A stretch of 64,000 nt of DNA from Pseudarthrobacter sp. ATCC 49987. GTDB lineage: Bacteria; Actinomycetota; Actinomycetes; Actinomycetales; Micrococcaceae. The translations under genes were made by a program, and so were the position numbers. The notes beneath the pieces were generated by a model. That model worked only from the letters and a program-made list of their open reading frames with translations, was not told the origin of the DNA and made no database searches. Numbering within the stretch: position 1 is the first letter of the stretch; every line of letters begins with the position of its first letter. This document shows positions 32,764 through 42,067 of the stretch, piece after piece. The stretch is taken from contig NZ_JAABNS010000001.1 of assembly GCF_009928425.1 (NCBI RefSeq), positions 620,001-684,000 on the forward strand. Direction: 5' to 3'.

Positions 32764-33045
32764 ATGCCACGCAGCCTGAAAAAAGGTCCTTTCGTTGACC
32801 AGCACCTCTTTGTAAAGGTAGCCAGGGAAAACGAAAAGGGCACCAAGAACGTCATCAAGACCTGGTCCCGCCGTTCGATGATCGTCCCCGACATGCTCGG
32901 CCACACGATCGCCGTACACGACGGACGCAAGCACATCCCCGTGTTTGTCACTGAGTCGATGGTCGGGCACAAGCTCGGCGAATTCGCTCCCACGCGGACA
33001 TTCCGCGGCCATGTCAAGGACGACCGTAAGGGCAAGCGCCGCTAG
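32764..33045 (+). CDS. rpsS: 30S ribosomal protein S19
   Basis: The 93-residue protein starts [15 protein letters not shown], the canonical S19 N-terminus, and ends with the [18 protein letters not shown] block. S19 forms a head complex with S13. AGGAGCC precedes ATG 32764, 12 bases after rplB. Confidence 0.98.
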   Translation: MPRSLKKGPFVDQHLFVKVARENEKGTKNVIKTWSRRSMIVPDMLGHTIAVHDGRKHIPVFVTESMVGHKLGEFAPTRTFRGHVKDDRKGKRR

Positions 33046-33083
33046 GCGCCTGCACTTACGTCAAAGACGAGAGAAGGAAAGCA

Positions 33084-33449
33084 ATGGAAGCCAAGGCAAT
33101 TGCGCGTCACATCCGCGTAACGCCTATGAAGGCCCGGCGCGTCGTCAACCTTGTTCGTGGTAAGCAAGCGAATGAGGCTCTGGCAATTCTGAAGTTTGCC
33201 CCGCAGGCAGCTTCAGAGCCGGTATTCAAGGTAGTTCAGTCGGCAATCTCCAACGCCCGGGTCCTCGCGGACCGCGACGGCGTGGCGTTTGACGAAGGTG
33301 ACCTCATCATCAGCGAAGCGTTTGTTGATGAAGGCCCGACCATGAAGCGGTTCCAGCCGCGAGCCCAGGGTCGTGCATTTCAGATCAAGAAGCGCACGAG
33401 CCACATCACCGTGGTAGTCGCTACCCCGGAGAAAGAGGAGGCTCGCTAA
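33084..33449 (+). CDS. rplV: 50S ribosomal protein L22
   Basis: The 121-residue protein has [20 protein letters not shown] at its start and the tunnel-lining hairpin [31 protein letters not shown] precedes ATG 33084. It touches all domains of 23S rRNA and contributes to macrolide binding. Its stop abuts the rpsC start. Confidence 0.98.
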   Translation: MEAKAIARHIRVTPMKARRVVNLVRGKQANEALAILKFAPQAASEPVFKVVQSAISNARVLADRDGVAFDEGDLIISEAFVDEGPTMKRFQPRAQGRAFQIKKRTSHITVVVATPEKEEAR

Positions 33450-34292
33450 GTGGGACAGAAAGTTAACCCGCACGGGTTCCGACTCGGCATCACCACCGAT
33501 CACGTATCGCACTGGTTTGCTGACAGCACCAAGCCCGGCCAGCGGTACAAGGACTTCGTTCGCGAAGACATCCGGATCCGCCAGCTCATGTCCACGGGCA
33601 TGGAGCGCGCCGGTATCGCCAAGGTTGAAATCGAGCGCACCCGCGACCGTGTCCGTGTGGATATCCACACGGCACGTCCGGGCATCGTCATCGGCCGCCG
33701 CGGCGCAGAAGCAGACCGCATCCGCGGCGAGCTCGAAAAGCTCACCGGTAAGCAGGTTCAGCTGAACATCCTCGAGGTCAAGAACCCCGAGATGGAAGCA
33801 CAGCTTGTTGCCCAGGGCGTTGCTGAGCAGCTGACTTCCCGCGTGGCTTTCCGCCGTGCGATGAAGAAGGCCATGCAGTCCGCACAGCGTGCAGGTGCCA
33901 AGGGCATCCGTATCGCTTGCTCGGGTCGACTGGGCGGCGCAGAAATGTCCCGCTCGGAGTTCTACCGCGAAGGCCGTGTGCCCCTGCACACCCTCCGCGC
34001 GAACATCGACTACGGCTTCTACGAGGCCAAGACCACCTTCGGCCGCATCGGCGTGAAGGTCTGGATCTACAAGGGTGACGTCACCGCCAAGGAACTGGCT
34101 CAGCAGGCAGCTGCTGCACCGTCCCGCGGCCGTGGTCCCAGCGACCGCCCGGGCCGCCCGAGCGGCGCTGACCGTGGTGACCGCCGTCGTCGCAACGACC
34201 GCCCGGCCGAGGCTGCACCCGCTGCTGCCGAAGCTCCGGCTGTTGAAGCAGCTACCGCAGCCGCACCGGCAGTAGAAGGAGGACAGGCTTAA
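33450..34292 (+). CDS. rpsC: 30S ribosomal protein S3
   Basis: The 280-residue protein starts at GTG 33450 ([18 protein letters not shown]) directly after the rplV stop, with GAGGAGG inside rplV. The KH domain motif [18 protein letters not shown] and C-terminal [18 protein letters not shown] block are intact. The last 55 or so residues form an Arg/Gly/Asp then Ala/Pro/Glu-rich tail beyond the core fold. S3 sits at the mRNA entry site and has helicase activity with S4. Confidence 0.97.
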   Translation: MGQKVNPHGFRLGITTDHVSHWFADSTKPGQRYKDFVREDIRIRQLMSTGMERAGIAKVEIERTRDRVRVDIHTARPGIVIGRRGAEADRIRGELEKLTGKQVQLNILEVKNPEMEAQLVAQGVAEQLTSRVAFRRAMKKAMQSAQRAGAKGIRIACSGRLGGAEMSRSEFYREGRVPLHTLRANIDYGFYEAKTTFGRIGVKVWIYKGDVTAKELAQQAAAAPSRGRGPSDRPGRPSGADRGDRRRRNDRPAEAAPAAAEAPAVEAATAAAPAVEGGQA

Positions 34293-34709
34293 ATGCTTAT
34301 CCCACGTCGAGTCAAGCACCGTAAGCAGCACCACCCGGGTCGTTCCGGCGCTGCTACGGGCGGCACCAAGGTCTCCTTCGGTGAGTGGGGTATCCAGGCT
34401 CTGAGCCCGGCATACGTCACCAACCGTCAGATCGAGTCTGCCCGTATTGCGATGACCCGCCACATCAAGCGTGGCGGCAAGGTCTGGATCAACATCTATC
34501 CGGACCGTCCGCTGACGAAGAAGCCGGCCGAAACCCGCATGGGTTCCGGTAAGGGTTCTCCGGAATGGTGGGTCTCAAACGTCAAGCCGGGCCGGGTTCT
34601 CTTTGAGATCTCCGGTGTCGATGAAGAAACTGCCCGTGAGGCACTGCGCTTGGCGATCCACAAGCTCCCGTTGAAGGCACGCATTCTGCGTCGCGAAGGT
34701 GGTGAATAG
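34293..34709 (+). CDS. rplP: 50S ribosomal protein L16
   Basis: The 138-residue protein has [19 protein letters not shown] and [22 protein letters not shown] family blocks (seen as [18 protein letters not shown]). It sits next to the A-site tRNA elbow. ATG 34293 directly follows the rpsC stop, with AAGGAGGAC upstream inside rpsC. rpmC begins 2 bases after its stop. Confidence 0.97.
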   Translation: MLIPRRVKHRKQHHPGRSGAATGGTKVSFGEWGIQALSPAYVTNRQIESARIAMTRHIKRGGKVWINIYPDRPLTKKPAETRMGSGKGSPEWWVSNVKPGRVLFEISGVDEETAREALRLAIHKLPLKARILRREGGE

Positions 34710-34711
34710 AA

Positions 34712-35047
34712 ATGTCAGTAGGATCCAAGGAACTTGCATCCGCACAGCTGGACGGTTTCGACAACGAGCGACTCGTTGAAGAACTCCGTAAGGCCAAGGA
34801 AGAGCTGTTCAACCTGCGTTTCCAGTCCGCCACCGGTCAGCTGGAGAACCACGGTCGTCTGCGCGCGGTAAAGAAGGACATCGCCCGCATCTACACCGTT
34901 CTCCGTGAGCGCGAGCTGGGCATTCGTGCCGAGGTTGCCGCACCGGTTGTGGAAGCCAAGGAAGAAAAGAAGTCCAAGAAGTCCGCAGCCAAGGCTGAGA
35001 AGGCTGAAAAGCCGGCCGAGGCTGAGACCGAGGAGGACGCCAAGTGA
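34712..35047 (+). CDS. rpmC: 50S ribosomal protein L29 with acidic/basic tail
   Basis: The normal L29 core (about 65-75 residues) is visible as [20 protein letters not shown] and [20 protein letters not shown]. The protein is 111 residues because a Lys/Ala/Glu-rich tail of about 35 residues ([18 protein letters not shown] and following) is added. L29 borders the exit tunnel with L23. Its stop overlaps the GTG start of rpsQ by four bases (GTGA). Confidence 0.95.
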   Translation: MSVGSKELASAQLDGFDNERLVEELRKAKEELFNLRFQSATGQLENHGRLRAVKKDIARIYTVLRERELGIRAEVAAPVVEAKEEKKSKKSAAKAEKAEKPAEAETEEDAK

Positions 35048-35352
35048 GTGAAAAGGACGAGAACGTGACGGAAACTGTTTCCGGCGCAGCTACGGCTGAC
35101 GAGCGCGGTTACCGTAAGACGAAGCGCGGCTATGTGGTCTCGGACAAGATGGAAAAGACCATCGTTGTCCAGGTCGAGGACCGTGTGAAGCACGCCCTCT
35201 ATGGCAAGGTCCTTCGCCGCAACACGAAGATCAAGGCTCACGACGAAGAGAACAGCGCCGGCATCGGCGACCTCGTTCTCCTCGCCGAGACCCGCCCGCT
35301 CTCCGCTACCAAGCGGTGGCGTCTGGTGGAGATCCTCGAGAAGGCCAAGTAA
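35044..35352 (+). CDS. rpsQ: 30S ribosomal protein S17
   Basis: The 102-residue protein begins at GTG 35044, overlapping rpmC. An N-terminal extension of about 20 residues precedes the S17 core [19 protein letters not shown] and [21 protein letters not shown]17 binds the 5' domain of 16S rRNA. It is the last gene before a double hairpin that ends the S10 operon. Confidence 0.97.
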   Translation: MSEKDENVTETVSGAATADERGYRKTKRGYVVSDKMEKTIVVQVEDRVKHALYGKVLRRNTKIKAHDEENSAGIGDLVLLAETRPLSATKRWRLVEILEKAK

Positions 35353-35383
35353 CACCTGCACTACCGCCCAGGCGGTTGCAGTA

Positions 35384-35421
35384 GAGAAACCCCCGTTCCC
35401 TTCTGGGAGCGGGGGTTTCTC
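35384..35421 (+). terminator. Strong terminator ending the S10 operon
   Basis: GAGAAACCCCCG (35384-35395) with TTCCC pairs with GGGAGCGGGGGTTTCTC (35405-35421). A smaller hairpin, CTGCA..ACCGCC with GGCGGTTGCAG (about 35357-35382), precedes it. The S10 and spc gene sets are therefore separate transcripts, at least in part. Confidence 0.88.
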
Positions 35422-35726
35422 CGTTCCCTCCCTGCAGCCTTGCTGTGATATGGGGATAGGCGCGAAACGTGCTAAGATTTTGAGTTTGTATGGCGCCTTC
35501 TGTGCGCCGTCATTAAACCTCGTAAACAAGCGTGCCACGGCATAGTGCCCCCTCGTGCCCGACCCGTCGGGATCCACCTGGGAAGCAAATGTTTTTGGCA
35601 CGGGAGTTTAGGCCTGGTCTGGCAAAATCCAGGCAGGTCAAGAGACACCCCGATCAACCGTTCCGCAAGGCTCATTCCGTAGGAAGATTTTCGGTCTGAG
35701 AACCCGCGCGACGCAAGGAGTAAATA
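35422..35726 (+). promoter_or_regulatory. Upstream and structured leader region of the spc operon
   Basis: This stretch after the rpsQ terminator has TAAGAT at 35473-35478 as a possible -10 (no good -35), then several hairpins: GGCGC/GCGCC near 35492-35508; CGTGCC/GGCACG enclosing CCGACCCGTCGG in the 35550-35605 region; and GCCTGG/CCAGGC near 35612-35634. The density of stems suggests a leader RNA that may bind a ribosomal protein. No coding signal is seen. Confidence 0.45.
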
Positions 35727-36095
35727 GTGATTCAGCAGGAGTCGCGACTCAAGGTCGCCGACAACACGGGTGCTAAGGAAATCCTTACCATTCGCGTTCT
35801 CGGTGGATCTGGCCGTCGCTACGCAGGCATTGGCGACGTAATCGTCGCTACCGTCAAGGACGCAATTCCGGGCGGCAACGTAAAGAAGGGCGACGTCGTC
35901 AAGGCTGTCATCGTCCGTACCAAGAAGGAACGCCGCCGTGCGGATGGTTCCTATATCAAGTTTGACGAGAACGCAGCTGTGATCCTGAAGGCTGACGGTG
36001 ACCCCCGCGGTACCCGCATCTTCGGACCGGTTGGTCGTGAACTTCGCGATAAGAAGTTCATGAAGATCGTTTCTCTGGCTCCGGAGGTGCTTTAG
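35727..36095 (+). CDS. rplN: 50S ribosomal protein L14
   Basis: The 122-residue protein starts at GTG 35727 ([20 protein letters not shown]) after AAGGAG. The L14 signature is visible in this N-terminus and in [21 protein letters not shown]14 forms an intersubunit bridge. It is the first gene of the spc operon. Confidence 0.98.
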   Translation: MIQQESRLKVADNTGAKEILTIRVLGGSGRRYAGIGDVIVATVKDAIPGGNVKKGDVVKAVIVRTKKERRRADGSYIKFDENAAVILKADGDPRGTRIFGPVGRELRDKKFMKIVSLAPEVL

Positions 36096-36098
36096 TCC

Positions 36099-36458
36099 AT
36101 GGCTAAGATCAAAAAGGGCGACCTGGTTCAGGTCATCACTGGCGCCAAGGCTGAGCGCGGCGGCGACAAGGGCAAGCAGGGCAAGGTTCTGCGCGTCTTC
36201 CCCGAGACCAACCGCGTGTTGGTCGAAGGCATTAACCGCGTAACCAAGCACACCAAGGTCGGTCAGTCGCAGCGCGGCACCAAGACCGGTGGCATCGAAG
36301 TCGTCGAGGCTTCGATCCACATCTCCAACGTGGCTCTGGTTGACCCGTCCACCAAGAAGCCCACCCGCGTCGGTTTCCGCACCGAGACCGTTGAGCGCGA
36401 TGGCGTGAAGCGCGACGTGCGTGTCCGCGTGGCCAAGAGCTCAGGGAAGGACATCTAA
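36099..36458 (+). CDS. rplX: 50S ribosomal protein L24
   Basis: The 119-residue protein begins [20 protein letters not shown], has the KOW motif [20 protein letters not shown], and starts 3 bases after rplN. Its TAA shares a base with the rplE ATG (TAATG), indicating coupling. L24 initiates 50S assembly near the tunnel exit. Confidence 0.97.
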   Translation: MAKIKKGDLVQVITGAKAERGGDKGKQGKVLRVFPETNRVLVEGINRVTKHTKVGQSQRGTKTGGIEVVEASIHISNVALVDPSTKKPTRVGFRTETVERDGVKRDVRVRVAKSSGKDI

Positions 36459-37039
36459 TGACTGAGACTCTCGAGACTCCGGCAAGCAAGATCGTTCCTC
36501 GTCTGAAGACCAAGTACGCGGATTCCATCAAGAGCACGCTCGTTGAGGAATTCAAGTACGAGAACGTCAACCAGGTTCCCCGCCTGGTAAAGGTCGTTGT
36601 GAACATGGGTGTTGGAGATGCCGCCAAGGACTCCAAGCTGATCGACGGCGCTGTCCGCGATCTGACCCTGATCACCGGCCAGAAGCCGCAGGTAACCAAG
36701 GCCCGCAAGTCGATCGCACAGTTCAAGCTGCGCGAAGGCATGCCGATCGGTGCACACGCAACTCTGCGTGGGGACCGCATGTGGGAATTCCTGGACCGTC
36801 TGGTCACGCTGGCTCTGCCGCGTATCCGTGACTTCCGGGGCCTCAGCGGCAAGCAGTTCGACGGCAACGGCAACTACACCTTCGGTCTGACCGAGCAGGT
36901 TATGTTCCACGAGATCGACCAGGATTCCATCGACCGCGTTCGCGGCATGGACATCACCGTCGTGACCACTGCCAAGACCGACGACGAAGGCCGCGCGCTG
37001 CTCAAGGCGCTTGGCTTCCCGTTCAAGACCGAAGATTAA
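36458..37039 (+). CDS. rplE: 50S ribosomal protein L5
   Basis: The 193-residue protein has the L5 blocks [18 protein letters not shown] and [20 protein letters not shown] plus [21 protein letters not shown]5 contacts 5S rRNA and the P-site tRNA. In many bacteria rpsN (S14) comes next; here only 97 bases lie before rpsH, which is too short for it. Confidence 0.98.
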   Translation: MTETLETPASKIVPRLKTKYADSIKSTLVEEFKYENVNQVPRLVKVVVNMGVGDAAKDSKLIDGAVRDLTLITGQKPQVTKARKSIAQFKLREGMPIGAHATLRGDRMWEFLDRLVTLALPRIRDFRGLSGKQFDGNGNYTFGLTEQVMFHEIDQDSIDRVRGMDITVVTTAKTDDEGRALLKALGFPFKTED

Positions 37040-37136
37040 TCTAGCTACGTAAAAGGTCCGTCCGCGCTGGTTCCGAATTTACTTTCGGTACGACCTGCAC
37101 GGCGGAAACCGTTATGAGGAAGGGCAAGAGCCCACC

Positions 37137-37535
37137 ATGACAATGACAGATCCCGTCGCAGACATGCTTACGCGTCTGCGCAACGCAAACTCGGCATACC
37201 ACGAATCCGTGTCTATGCCGTACAGCAAGCTCAAGGCACGCGTTGCCGACATCCTGAAGGCCGAAGGTTACATCGCCTCCTGGAAAGAAGAAGACGCTGA
37301 GGTTGGCAAGAAGCTGACCCTCGAGCTCAAGTTCGGTCCGAACCGCGAGCGTTCAATCGCTGGCGTTCGTCGTATTTCCAAGCCGGGACTGCGCGTATAC
37401 GCAAAGTCCACCAACCTGCCGCACGTGCTCGGTGGCCTGGGTGTCGCAATCCTGTCCACCTCTTCCGGCCTCTTGACTGACAAGCAGGCCGGCAAGAAGG
37501 GCGTGGGCGGCGAAGTCCTCGCTTACGTCTGGTAA
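37137..37535 (+). CDS. rpsH: 30S ribosomal protein S8
   Basis: The 132-residue protein starts [20 protein letters not shown]; a second ATG at 37143 is possible. The C-terminal signature [19 protein letters not shown] is typical of S8. S8 binds the central domain of 16S rRNA and in E. coli represses the spc operon. A GAGGAAGGG site lies upstream. Confidence 0.97.
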   Translation: MTMTDPVADMLTRLRNANSAYHESVSMPYSKLKARVADILKAEGYIASWKEEDAEVGKKLTLELKFGPNRERSIAGVRRISKPGLRVYAKSTNLPHVLGGLGVAILSTSSGLLTDKQAGKKGVGGEVLAYVW

Positions 37536-37553
37536 CGGGAAAGGAAGAGAATA

Positions 37554-38090
37554 ATGTCACGTATTGGACGTCTCCCCATCACCGTTCCTGCCGGCGTTGA
37601 GGTCAAGGTTGACGGCTCTGTCGTCAGCGTCAAGGGTTCCAAAGGCGAGCTGAGCCACACTGTGCCCAGCCCGATCGAGGTTTCCCTGGAAGATGGCACC
37701 CTGACTGTCGCCCGCCCGAACGACGAGCGCGCCTCACGTTCGCTGCACGGCCTGACCCGCACCCTGATCGCCAACATGATCCAGGGTGTCACCGCAGGCT
37801 ACGAGAAGAAGCTTGAAATCGTTGGTACTGGTTACCGCGTTCAGGCAAAGGGATCTGACCTGGAGTTCGCTCTGGGCTTCAGCCACCCGGTTAACATCAC
37901 GGCACCGAACGGCATCACCTTTGCAGTAGAGACCCCGACCAAGCTCTCTGTTTCAGGTATCTCCAAGCAGCAGGTCGGCGAGGTTGCTGCCAACATTCGC
38001 AAGCTGCGGAAGCCGGACCCCTACAAGGGCAAGGGCATCCGTTACGCAGGCGAAGTCATCCGCCGCAAGGTCGGAAAGGCTGGTAAGTAA
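37554..38090 (+). CDS. rplF: 50S ribosomal protein L6
   Basis: The 178-residue protein begins [20 protein letters not shown] and carries the L6 C-terminal block [19 protein letters not shown]. It lies near the factor-binding site by the sarcin-ricin loop. GGGAAAGGAAGAG precedes ATG 37554; rplR starts 2 bases after its stop. Confidence 0.98.
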   Translation: MSRIGRLPITVPAGVEVKVDGSVVSVKGSKGELSHTVPSPIEVSLEDGTLTVARPNDERASRSLHGLTRTLIANMIQGVTAGYEKKLEIVGTGYRVQAKGSDLEFALGFSHPVNITAPNGITFAVETPTKLSVSGISKQQVGEVAANIRKLRKPDPYKGKGIRYAGEVIRRKVGKAGK

Positions 38091-38092
38091 CC

Positions 38093-38476
38093 ATGGCGAT
38101 CGCAATTAACAAGAAGCGTACGAACAAGAGCAAGTCTGCCCAGCGCAGCCGCCGCCAGCTTCGTATCCGCAAGCGCATCTCCGGAACGGCTGTACGTCCT
38201 CGTCTGGTCGTCAACCGTTCCGCACGCCACGTATTCGTCCAGGTTGTCGATGACAGCAAGGGCCTGACCGTAGCGAGCGCCTCCACTCTGGAAGCCGACC
38301 TTCGTGCATTCGACGGTGACAAGACTGCCAAGGCCAAGCGCGTTGGCGAGCTCGTCGCCGAGCGTGCCAAGGCTGCCGGTATCGAAGCTGTTGTCTTCGA
38401 CCGCGGTGGTAACAAGTACCACGGCCGGATCGCCGCCGTCGCTGACGGCGCACGTGAAGGTGGGCTGGCACTGTGA
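38093..38476 (+). CDS. rplR: 50S ribosomal protein L18
   Basis: The 127-residue protein has the L18 start with [20 protein letters not shown] and the 5S rRNA-binding end [20 protein letters not shown]. It begins 2 bases after rplF and its stop overlaps the rpsE GTG by four bases. Confidence 0.97.
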   Translation: MAIAINKKRTNKSKSAQRSRRQLRIRKRISGTAVRPRLVVNRSARHVFVQVVDDSKGLTVASASTLEADLRAFDGDKTAKAKRVGELVAERAKAAGIEAVVFDRGGNKYHGRIAAVADGAREGGLAL

Positions 38477-39189
38477 CCGAAAATAACGAAAAGGACATTC
38501 AGGTGACTGAAGCTGTAGCTGCTCCGGCAACTGAGACCGCTGCGCCTGCTACCACCGACGGCGCCCGTGGTGGCGCCCGTCGTGGCGAGCGTGGCGACCG
38601 CGGCCAGGGCCAGGGTCGTGGAGACCGTGGTGGCCGTGGTGGCCGCGACGGTGGCCGCGAAGCCGAAAAGAGCCAGTTCGTAGAGCGCGTCGTAACCATC
38701 AACCGTGTTTCCAAGGTCGTCAAGGGTGGTCGTCGCTTCAGCTTCACCGCCCTCGTCGTCGTCGGTGACGGCAACGGTATGGTCGGCGTCGGCTACGGCA
38801 AGGCCAAGGAAGTTCCCGCCGCCATCGCGAAGGGCGTGGAAGAAGCCAAGAAGTCCTTCTTCCGCGTTCCCCGCATCGGCAGCACCATCCCGCACCGTGT
38901 CCAGGGTGAGGCCGCCGCAGGCGTCGTCATGCTGCGTCCGGCTTCCGCGGGTACCGGTGTTATCGCCGGCGGTCCGGTCCGTGCAGTACTGGAGTGCGTG
39001 GGCATCCACGACATCCTCTCCAAGTCGCTCGGATCTTCCAACGCCATCAACATCGTTCACGCGACCGTTGACGCGCTGAAGCGCCTCGAAGAGCCGGCAG
39101 CAGTGGCAGCACGCCGCGGCCTCCCGCTCGACGAGATCGCCCCGCCGGCAATGGTGAAGGCGCTCCTGAACCAGAAGGCAGGTGTCTGA
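38473..39189 (+). CDS. rpsE: 30S ribosomal protein S5 with long N-terminal extension
   Basis: The protein is 238 residues from GTG 38473, overlapping rplR. The first 65 or so residues are an Ala/Thr/Pro stretch followed by an Arg/Gly/Asp-rich region ([20 protein letters not shown]); the S5 double-stranded RNA-binding domain starts near [20 protein letters not shown] and continues with [22 protein letters not shown] 38503 is an alternative start. S5 affects decoding accuracy and spectinomycin binding. Confidence 0.96.
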   Translation: MTENNEKDIQVTEAVAAPATETAAPATTDGARGGARRGERGDRGQGQGRGDRGGRGGRDGGREAEKSQFVERVVTINRVSKVVKGGRRFSFTALVVVGDGNGMVGVGYGKAKEVPAAIAKGVEEAKKSFFRVPRIGSTIPHRVQGEAAAGVVMLRPASAGTGVIAGGPVRAVLECVGIHDILSKSLGSSNAINIVHATVDALKRLEEPAAVAARRGLPLDEIAPPAMVKALLNQKAGV

Positions 39190-39192
39190 GTC

Positions 39193-39399
39193 ATGGCTAA
39201 GAACGTGCTTGTCTCCGACGCACAGTTGGAGATCACTCAGATCAAGTCCGCCATTGGCGGCAAGCAGAACCAGCGCGACACCCTGCGGTCCCTCGGCCTG
39301 AAGCGGATCGGACACACCGTTGTCCGCACCGCCGACGCCGTGACCGTCGGAATGCTCAACACGGTTCCGCACCTGGTAAAGGTAGAGGAGGCGAAGTAA
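39193..39399 (+). CDS. rpmD: 50S ribosomal protein L30
   Basis: The 68-residue protein has the L30 signature [20 protein letters not shown] and [15 protein letters not shown]. It begins 3 bases after rpsE, and its TAA shares a base with the rplO ATG. AGGCAGGTG at the end of rpsE may act as its ribosome binding site. Confidence 0.97.
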   Translation: MAKNVLVSDAQLEITQIKSAIGGKQNQRDTLRSLGLKRIGHTVVRTADAVTVGMLNTVPHLVKVEEAK

Positions 39400-39893
39400 T
39401 GGCAGAGAAGAACACCGCCGAAAAGGCACAGGTCGCCGCTGCTGAGAAGCAGAACGCACTGAAGGTTCACCACCTGCGTCCCGCCCCGGGTGCCAAAACC
39501 GCCAAGACCCGAGTTGGTCGTGGTGAAGGTTCCAAGGGTAAGACCGCAGGTCGCGGTACCAAGGGTACGAAGGCCCGCTACCAGATCAAGGCTGGCTTTG
39601 CCGGCGGCCAGCTGCCGCTGCACATGCGCCTGCCGAAGCTGCGCGGCTTCAAGAACCCGTTCCGGGTTGAGTACCAGGTTGTAAACCTGGACAAGCTCAA
39701 CGAGCTGTTCCCGGAAGGTGGCGCAGTCACCGTGGAGAACCTGGTCGAAAAGGGTGCCGTTCGCAAGAACCAGCCCGTCAAGGTGCTGGGTACCGGCGAC
39801 ATCACCGTCAAGGTCGATGTCACCGTCCACGCATTCTCGGCCAGCGCCGCAGAAAAGATTGCAGCAGCAGGCGGAAGCACCACCGCCCTCTAA
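39399..39893 (+). CDS. rplO: 50S ribosomal protein L15
   Basis: The 164-residue protein has a 20-residue Ala/Lys/Glu-rich N-terminal extension, then [20 protein letters not shown] and [17 protein letters not shown] typical of L15. GAGGAGG lies upstream inside rpmD. L15 is a late assembly protein. A strong terminator follows, separating it from secY. Confidence 0.97.
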   Translation: MAEKNTAEKAQVAAAEKQNALKVHHLRPAPGAKTAKTRVGRGEGSKGKTAGRGTKGTKARYQIKAGFAGGQLPLHMRLPKLRGFKNPFRVEYQVVNLDKLNELFPEGGAVTVENLVEKGAVRKNQPVKVLGTGDITVKVDVTVHAFSASAAEKIAAAGGSTTAL

Positions 39894-39921
39894 GGAGGCG
39901 GCGGGGCAGTTGCCCGTTGTG

Positions 39922-39971
39922 AAAACTCCCGGTACCCGGGGCCCAGGCCCCAGGTACCGGGAGTTTTTCTT
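39922..39971 (+). terminator. Terminator after rplO
   Basis: AAAACTCCCGGTACC (39922-39936) pairs with GGTACCGGGAGTTTT (39953-39967), followed by T-rich sequence. It ends the spc ribosomal gene set before secY. Confidence 0.92.
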
Positions 39972-39991
39972 TTTTCCCGGCCCTGCGATTG

Positions 39992-40019
39992 TTCGCAGGA
40001 CGCGTCCACCCGTTAGACT
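39992..40019 (+). promoter_or_regulatory. Putative promoter of secY-adk-map
   Basis: TTCGCA (39992-39997) and TAGACT (40014-40019) are spaced by 16 bases. They lie after the rplO terminator and 60 bases before secY, so secY probably has its own promoter. Confidence 0.45.
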
Positions 40020-40078
40020 CGGTTGTTGGGTTTATTTGACCTGTCTCACACCACTTTACTTATTACTCAGGAGGACGC

Positions 40079-41389
40079 TTGCTTAGCGCATTTGGCCGGG
40101 CCTTTCGCACGCCTGATCTGCGACGCAAGTTGTTGTTCACGCTGGGAATCATCACAATCTTCCGCTTGGGTGCCTTCATCCCCTCGCCTGGTGTGAGCTA
40201 CCAGAATGTCCAGCAATGCTTGCAGAACGGTCAGACCTCGGGCGGTATCTACCAGCTCGTCAACCTGTTTAGCGGCGGTGCATTGCTGCAGGTGTCCGTC
40301 TTCGCCCTGGGCATCATGCCGTACATCACGGCCAGCATCATCGTCCAGCTGCTCCGGGTGGTCATTCCCCGGTTCCAGATGCTGTACGAGGAAGGCGCCT
40401 CCGGCCAGTCGAAGCTGACGCAGTACACGCGTTACCTCACGATCGCCCTGGGCCTGCTGAACGCCACGACGCTCGTGTCGCTCGCGCGTTCGGGCCAGCT
40501 GCTGCCGAACTGCCAGTTGCCGATCATCCCGGACACCAGCCTCGTCACCACGATCCTCATCATCATCACGCTGACGGCCGGCACCGGCCTCATTATGTGG
40601 ATGGGTGAGCTCGTGACCGAAAAGGGTGTCGGCAACGGCATGTCGCTGCTGATCTTCACCTCGATCGTTTCCAGCTTCCCCGGCTCGCTCGGCGCCATCT
40701 GGACCTCCAAGGGCCCCGGGACGTTCTTCCTGGTCCTGGTGATCGGCCTGCTCACCGTAGCCGCCGTGGTCTTCGTGGAGCAGTCCCAGCGCCGCATCCC
40801 GGTGCAGTACGCGAAGCGCATGATTGGCCGCCGCACCGTGGGCGGCACCAGCACGTACATCCCGATCAAGGTGAACATGGCCGGCGTCGTGCCCGTCATC
40901 TTCGCTTCCTCGATGCTGTACCTGCCGGGCCTGATCTCGCAGTTCAACCAACCGAAGCCCGGCGAGCCGCTGGCCCCCTGGGTGGAGTGGATCAACAACA
41001 ACCTGGTCCGCGGTGACCACCCGATCTACATGGCGCTCTACTTCGCCATGATTGTGTTCTTCACTTACTTCTATGTTGCGATCACTTTCAACCCTGAAGA
41101 AGTTTCTGACAACATGAAGAAGTACGGCGGCTTCATTCCGGGTATCCGTGCCGGCAAGCCGACCGCAGACTACCTGCAGTATGTGCTTTCCAGGATTACG
41201 CTCCCCGGTGCCATTTACCTGGCTTTTGTGGCACTTATCCCGCTGGTCGCCCTGGTCTTGATCAATGCCAACCAGAACTTCCCGTTCGGTGGCACGTCGA
41301 TCCTGATCATGGTCGGCGTAGGTTTGGAGACCGTCAAGCAGATTGATGCGCAGCTACAGCAGCGTCACTACGAAGGGCTTTTGCGATGA
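40079..41389 (+). CDS. secY: Preprotein translocase subunit SecY
   Basis: The 436-residue protein has about ten membrane helices and forms the Sec channel with SecE and SecG. It starts with TTG 40079 (MLSAFGRAFRTPDLRRKLLF) after AGGAGG. Family landmarks: GIMPYITASIIVQLL (helix 2), RRIPVQYAKR and FAMIVFFTYFYVAITFNPEE. Its stop overlaps the adk start by four bases (ATGA), so translation is coupled. Confidence 0.97.
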   Translation: MLSAFGRAFRTPDLRRKLLFTLGIITIFRLGAFIPSPGVSYQNVQQCLQNGQTSGGIYQLVNLFSGGALLQVSVFALGIMPYITASIIVQLLRVVIPRFQMLYEEGASGQSKLTQYTRYLTIALGLLNATTLVSLARSGQLLPNCQLPIIPDTSLVTTILIIITLTAGTGLIMWMGELVTEKGVGNGMSLLIFTSIVSSFPGSLGAIWTSKGPGTFFLVLVIGLLTVAAVVFVEQSQRRIPVQYAKRMIGRRTVGGTSTYIPIKVNMAGVVPVIFASSMLYLPGLISQFNQPKPGEPLAPWVEWINNNLVRGDHPIYMALYFAMIVFFTYFYVAITFNPEEVSDNMKKYGGFIPGIRAGKPTADYLQYVLSRITLPGAIYLAFVALIPLVALVLINANQNFPFGGTSILIMVGVGLETVKQIDAQLQQRHYEGLLR

Positions 41390-41964
41390 CGAGAATGTTG
41401 ATTATCGGACCTCCCGGATCCGGCAAGGGAACGCAGGCGGAACGCATTTCGGAGCGCCTCGGCGTTATTGCGATCTCCACGGGAGATATCTTCCGCGCCA
41501 ACGTCAAGGGTGAGACGCCGCTTGGCATCGAAGCCAAGAAGTACATGGACGCCGGCGACTTCGTCCCGGACAGCGTGACCAACAAGATGGTCCGCGACCG
41601 CCTCAGCGAGGACGACGTCGACAACGGCTTCCTCCTGGACGGCTACCCGCGCACCACCGCGCAGGTGGACTACCTCGACGGGATCCTGGCCGATGGCGAC
41701 CGGAAGCTCGACGTCGTCCTGCAGCTCACGGCCGATGACGAGGAACTTGTCACCCGCCTGCTGGGCCGCGCCAAGGAAACCGGACGCACCGACGACAACG
41801 AGGCAGTCATCCGGCACCGCCTGGACCTGTACCACGGCCAGACGGAGGCTGTCGTCGCGAAGTATGCCGACCGCGGCATCCTGACCCGTGTCGATGGCAT
41901 CGGCGGCATCGATGAGGTCACCGACCGCGTCATGCAGGCCATCAAAGAGGCCCAGTCGGCCTGA
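41386..41964 (+). CDS. adk: Adenylate kinase
   Basis: The 192-residue enzyme interconverts ATP + AMP and 2 ADP. The P-loop GPPGSGKGTQ spans residues 7-16; the AMP site and DGYPRTTAQ are present; the LID is short (GRAKETGRTDDNEAVIRHRL) without zinc cysteines, as usual in this short form. ATG 41386 overlaps secY. The secY-adk-map order is the classical one. Confidence 0.97.
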   Translation: MTRMLIIGPPGSGKGTQAERISERLGVIAISTGDIFRANVKGETPLGIEAKKYMDAGDFVPDSVTNKMVRDRLSEDDVDNGFLLDGYPRTTAQVDYLDGILADGDRKLDVVLQLTADDEELVTRLLGRAKETGRTDDNEAVIRHRLDLYHGQTEAVVAKYADRGILTRVDGIGGIDEVTDRVMQAIKEAQSA

Positions 41965-41980
41965 TCGGCCCACAAACCTT

Positions 41981-42012
41981 GAGGCCCCTCCCGGACGACC
42001 GGGAGGGGCCTC
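41981..42012 (+). other. Perfect hairpin between adk and map
   Basis: GAGGCCCCTCCCGG (41981-41994) pairs perfectly with CCGGGAGGGGCCTC (41999-42012) around a 4-base loop. No T run follows, so readthrough into map is likely; the stem may tune relative expression. Confidence 0.6.
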
Positions 42013-42067
42013 AGCCATTTGGCCGTGCGCCCCAGGGCGGCACGGTCCCACTGAAAGGAAGTTGCGG

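Noticed and set aside
37040..37136. Possible short S14 gene between rplE and rpsH
   Set aside because: The gap is only 97 bases and no CxxC-containing S14 reading exists there.
41981..42012. adk-map hairpin as a full terminator
   Set aside because: The stem is perfect but is followed by AGCCATTT with no real T run, and map is normally read from secY-adk.
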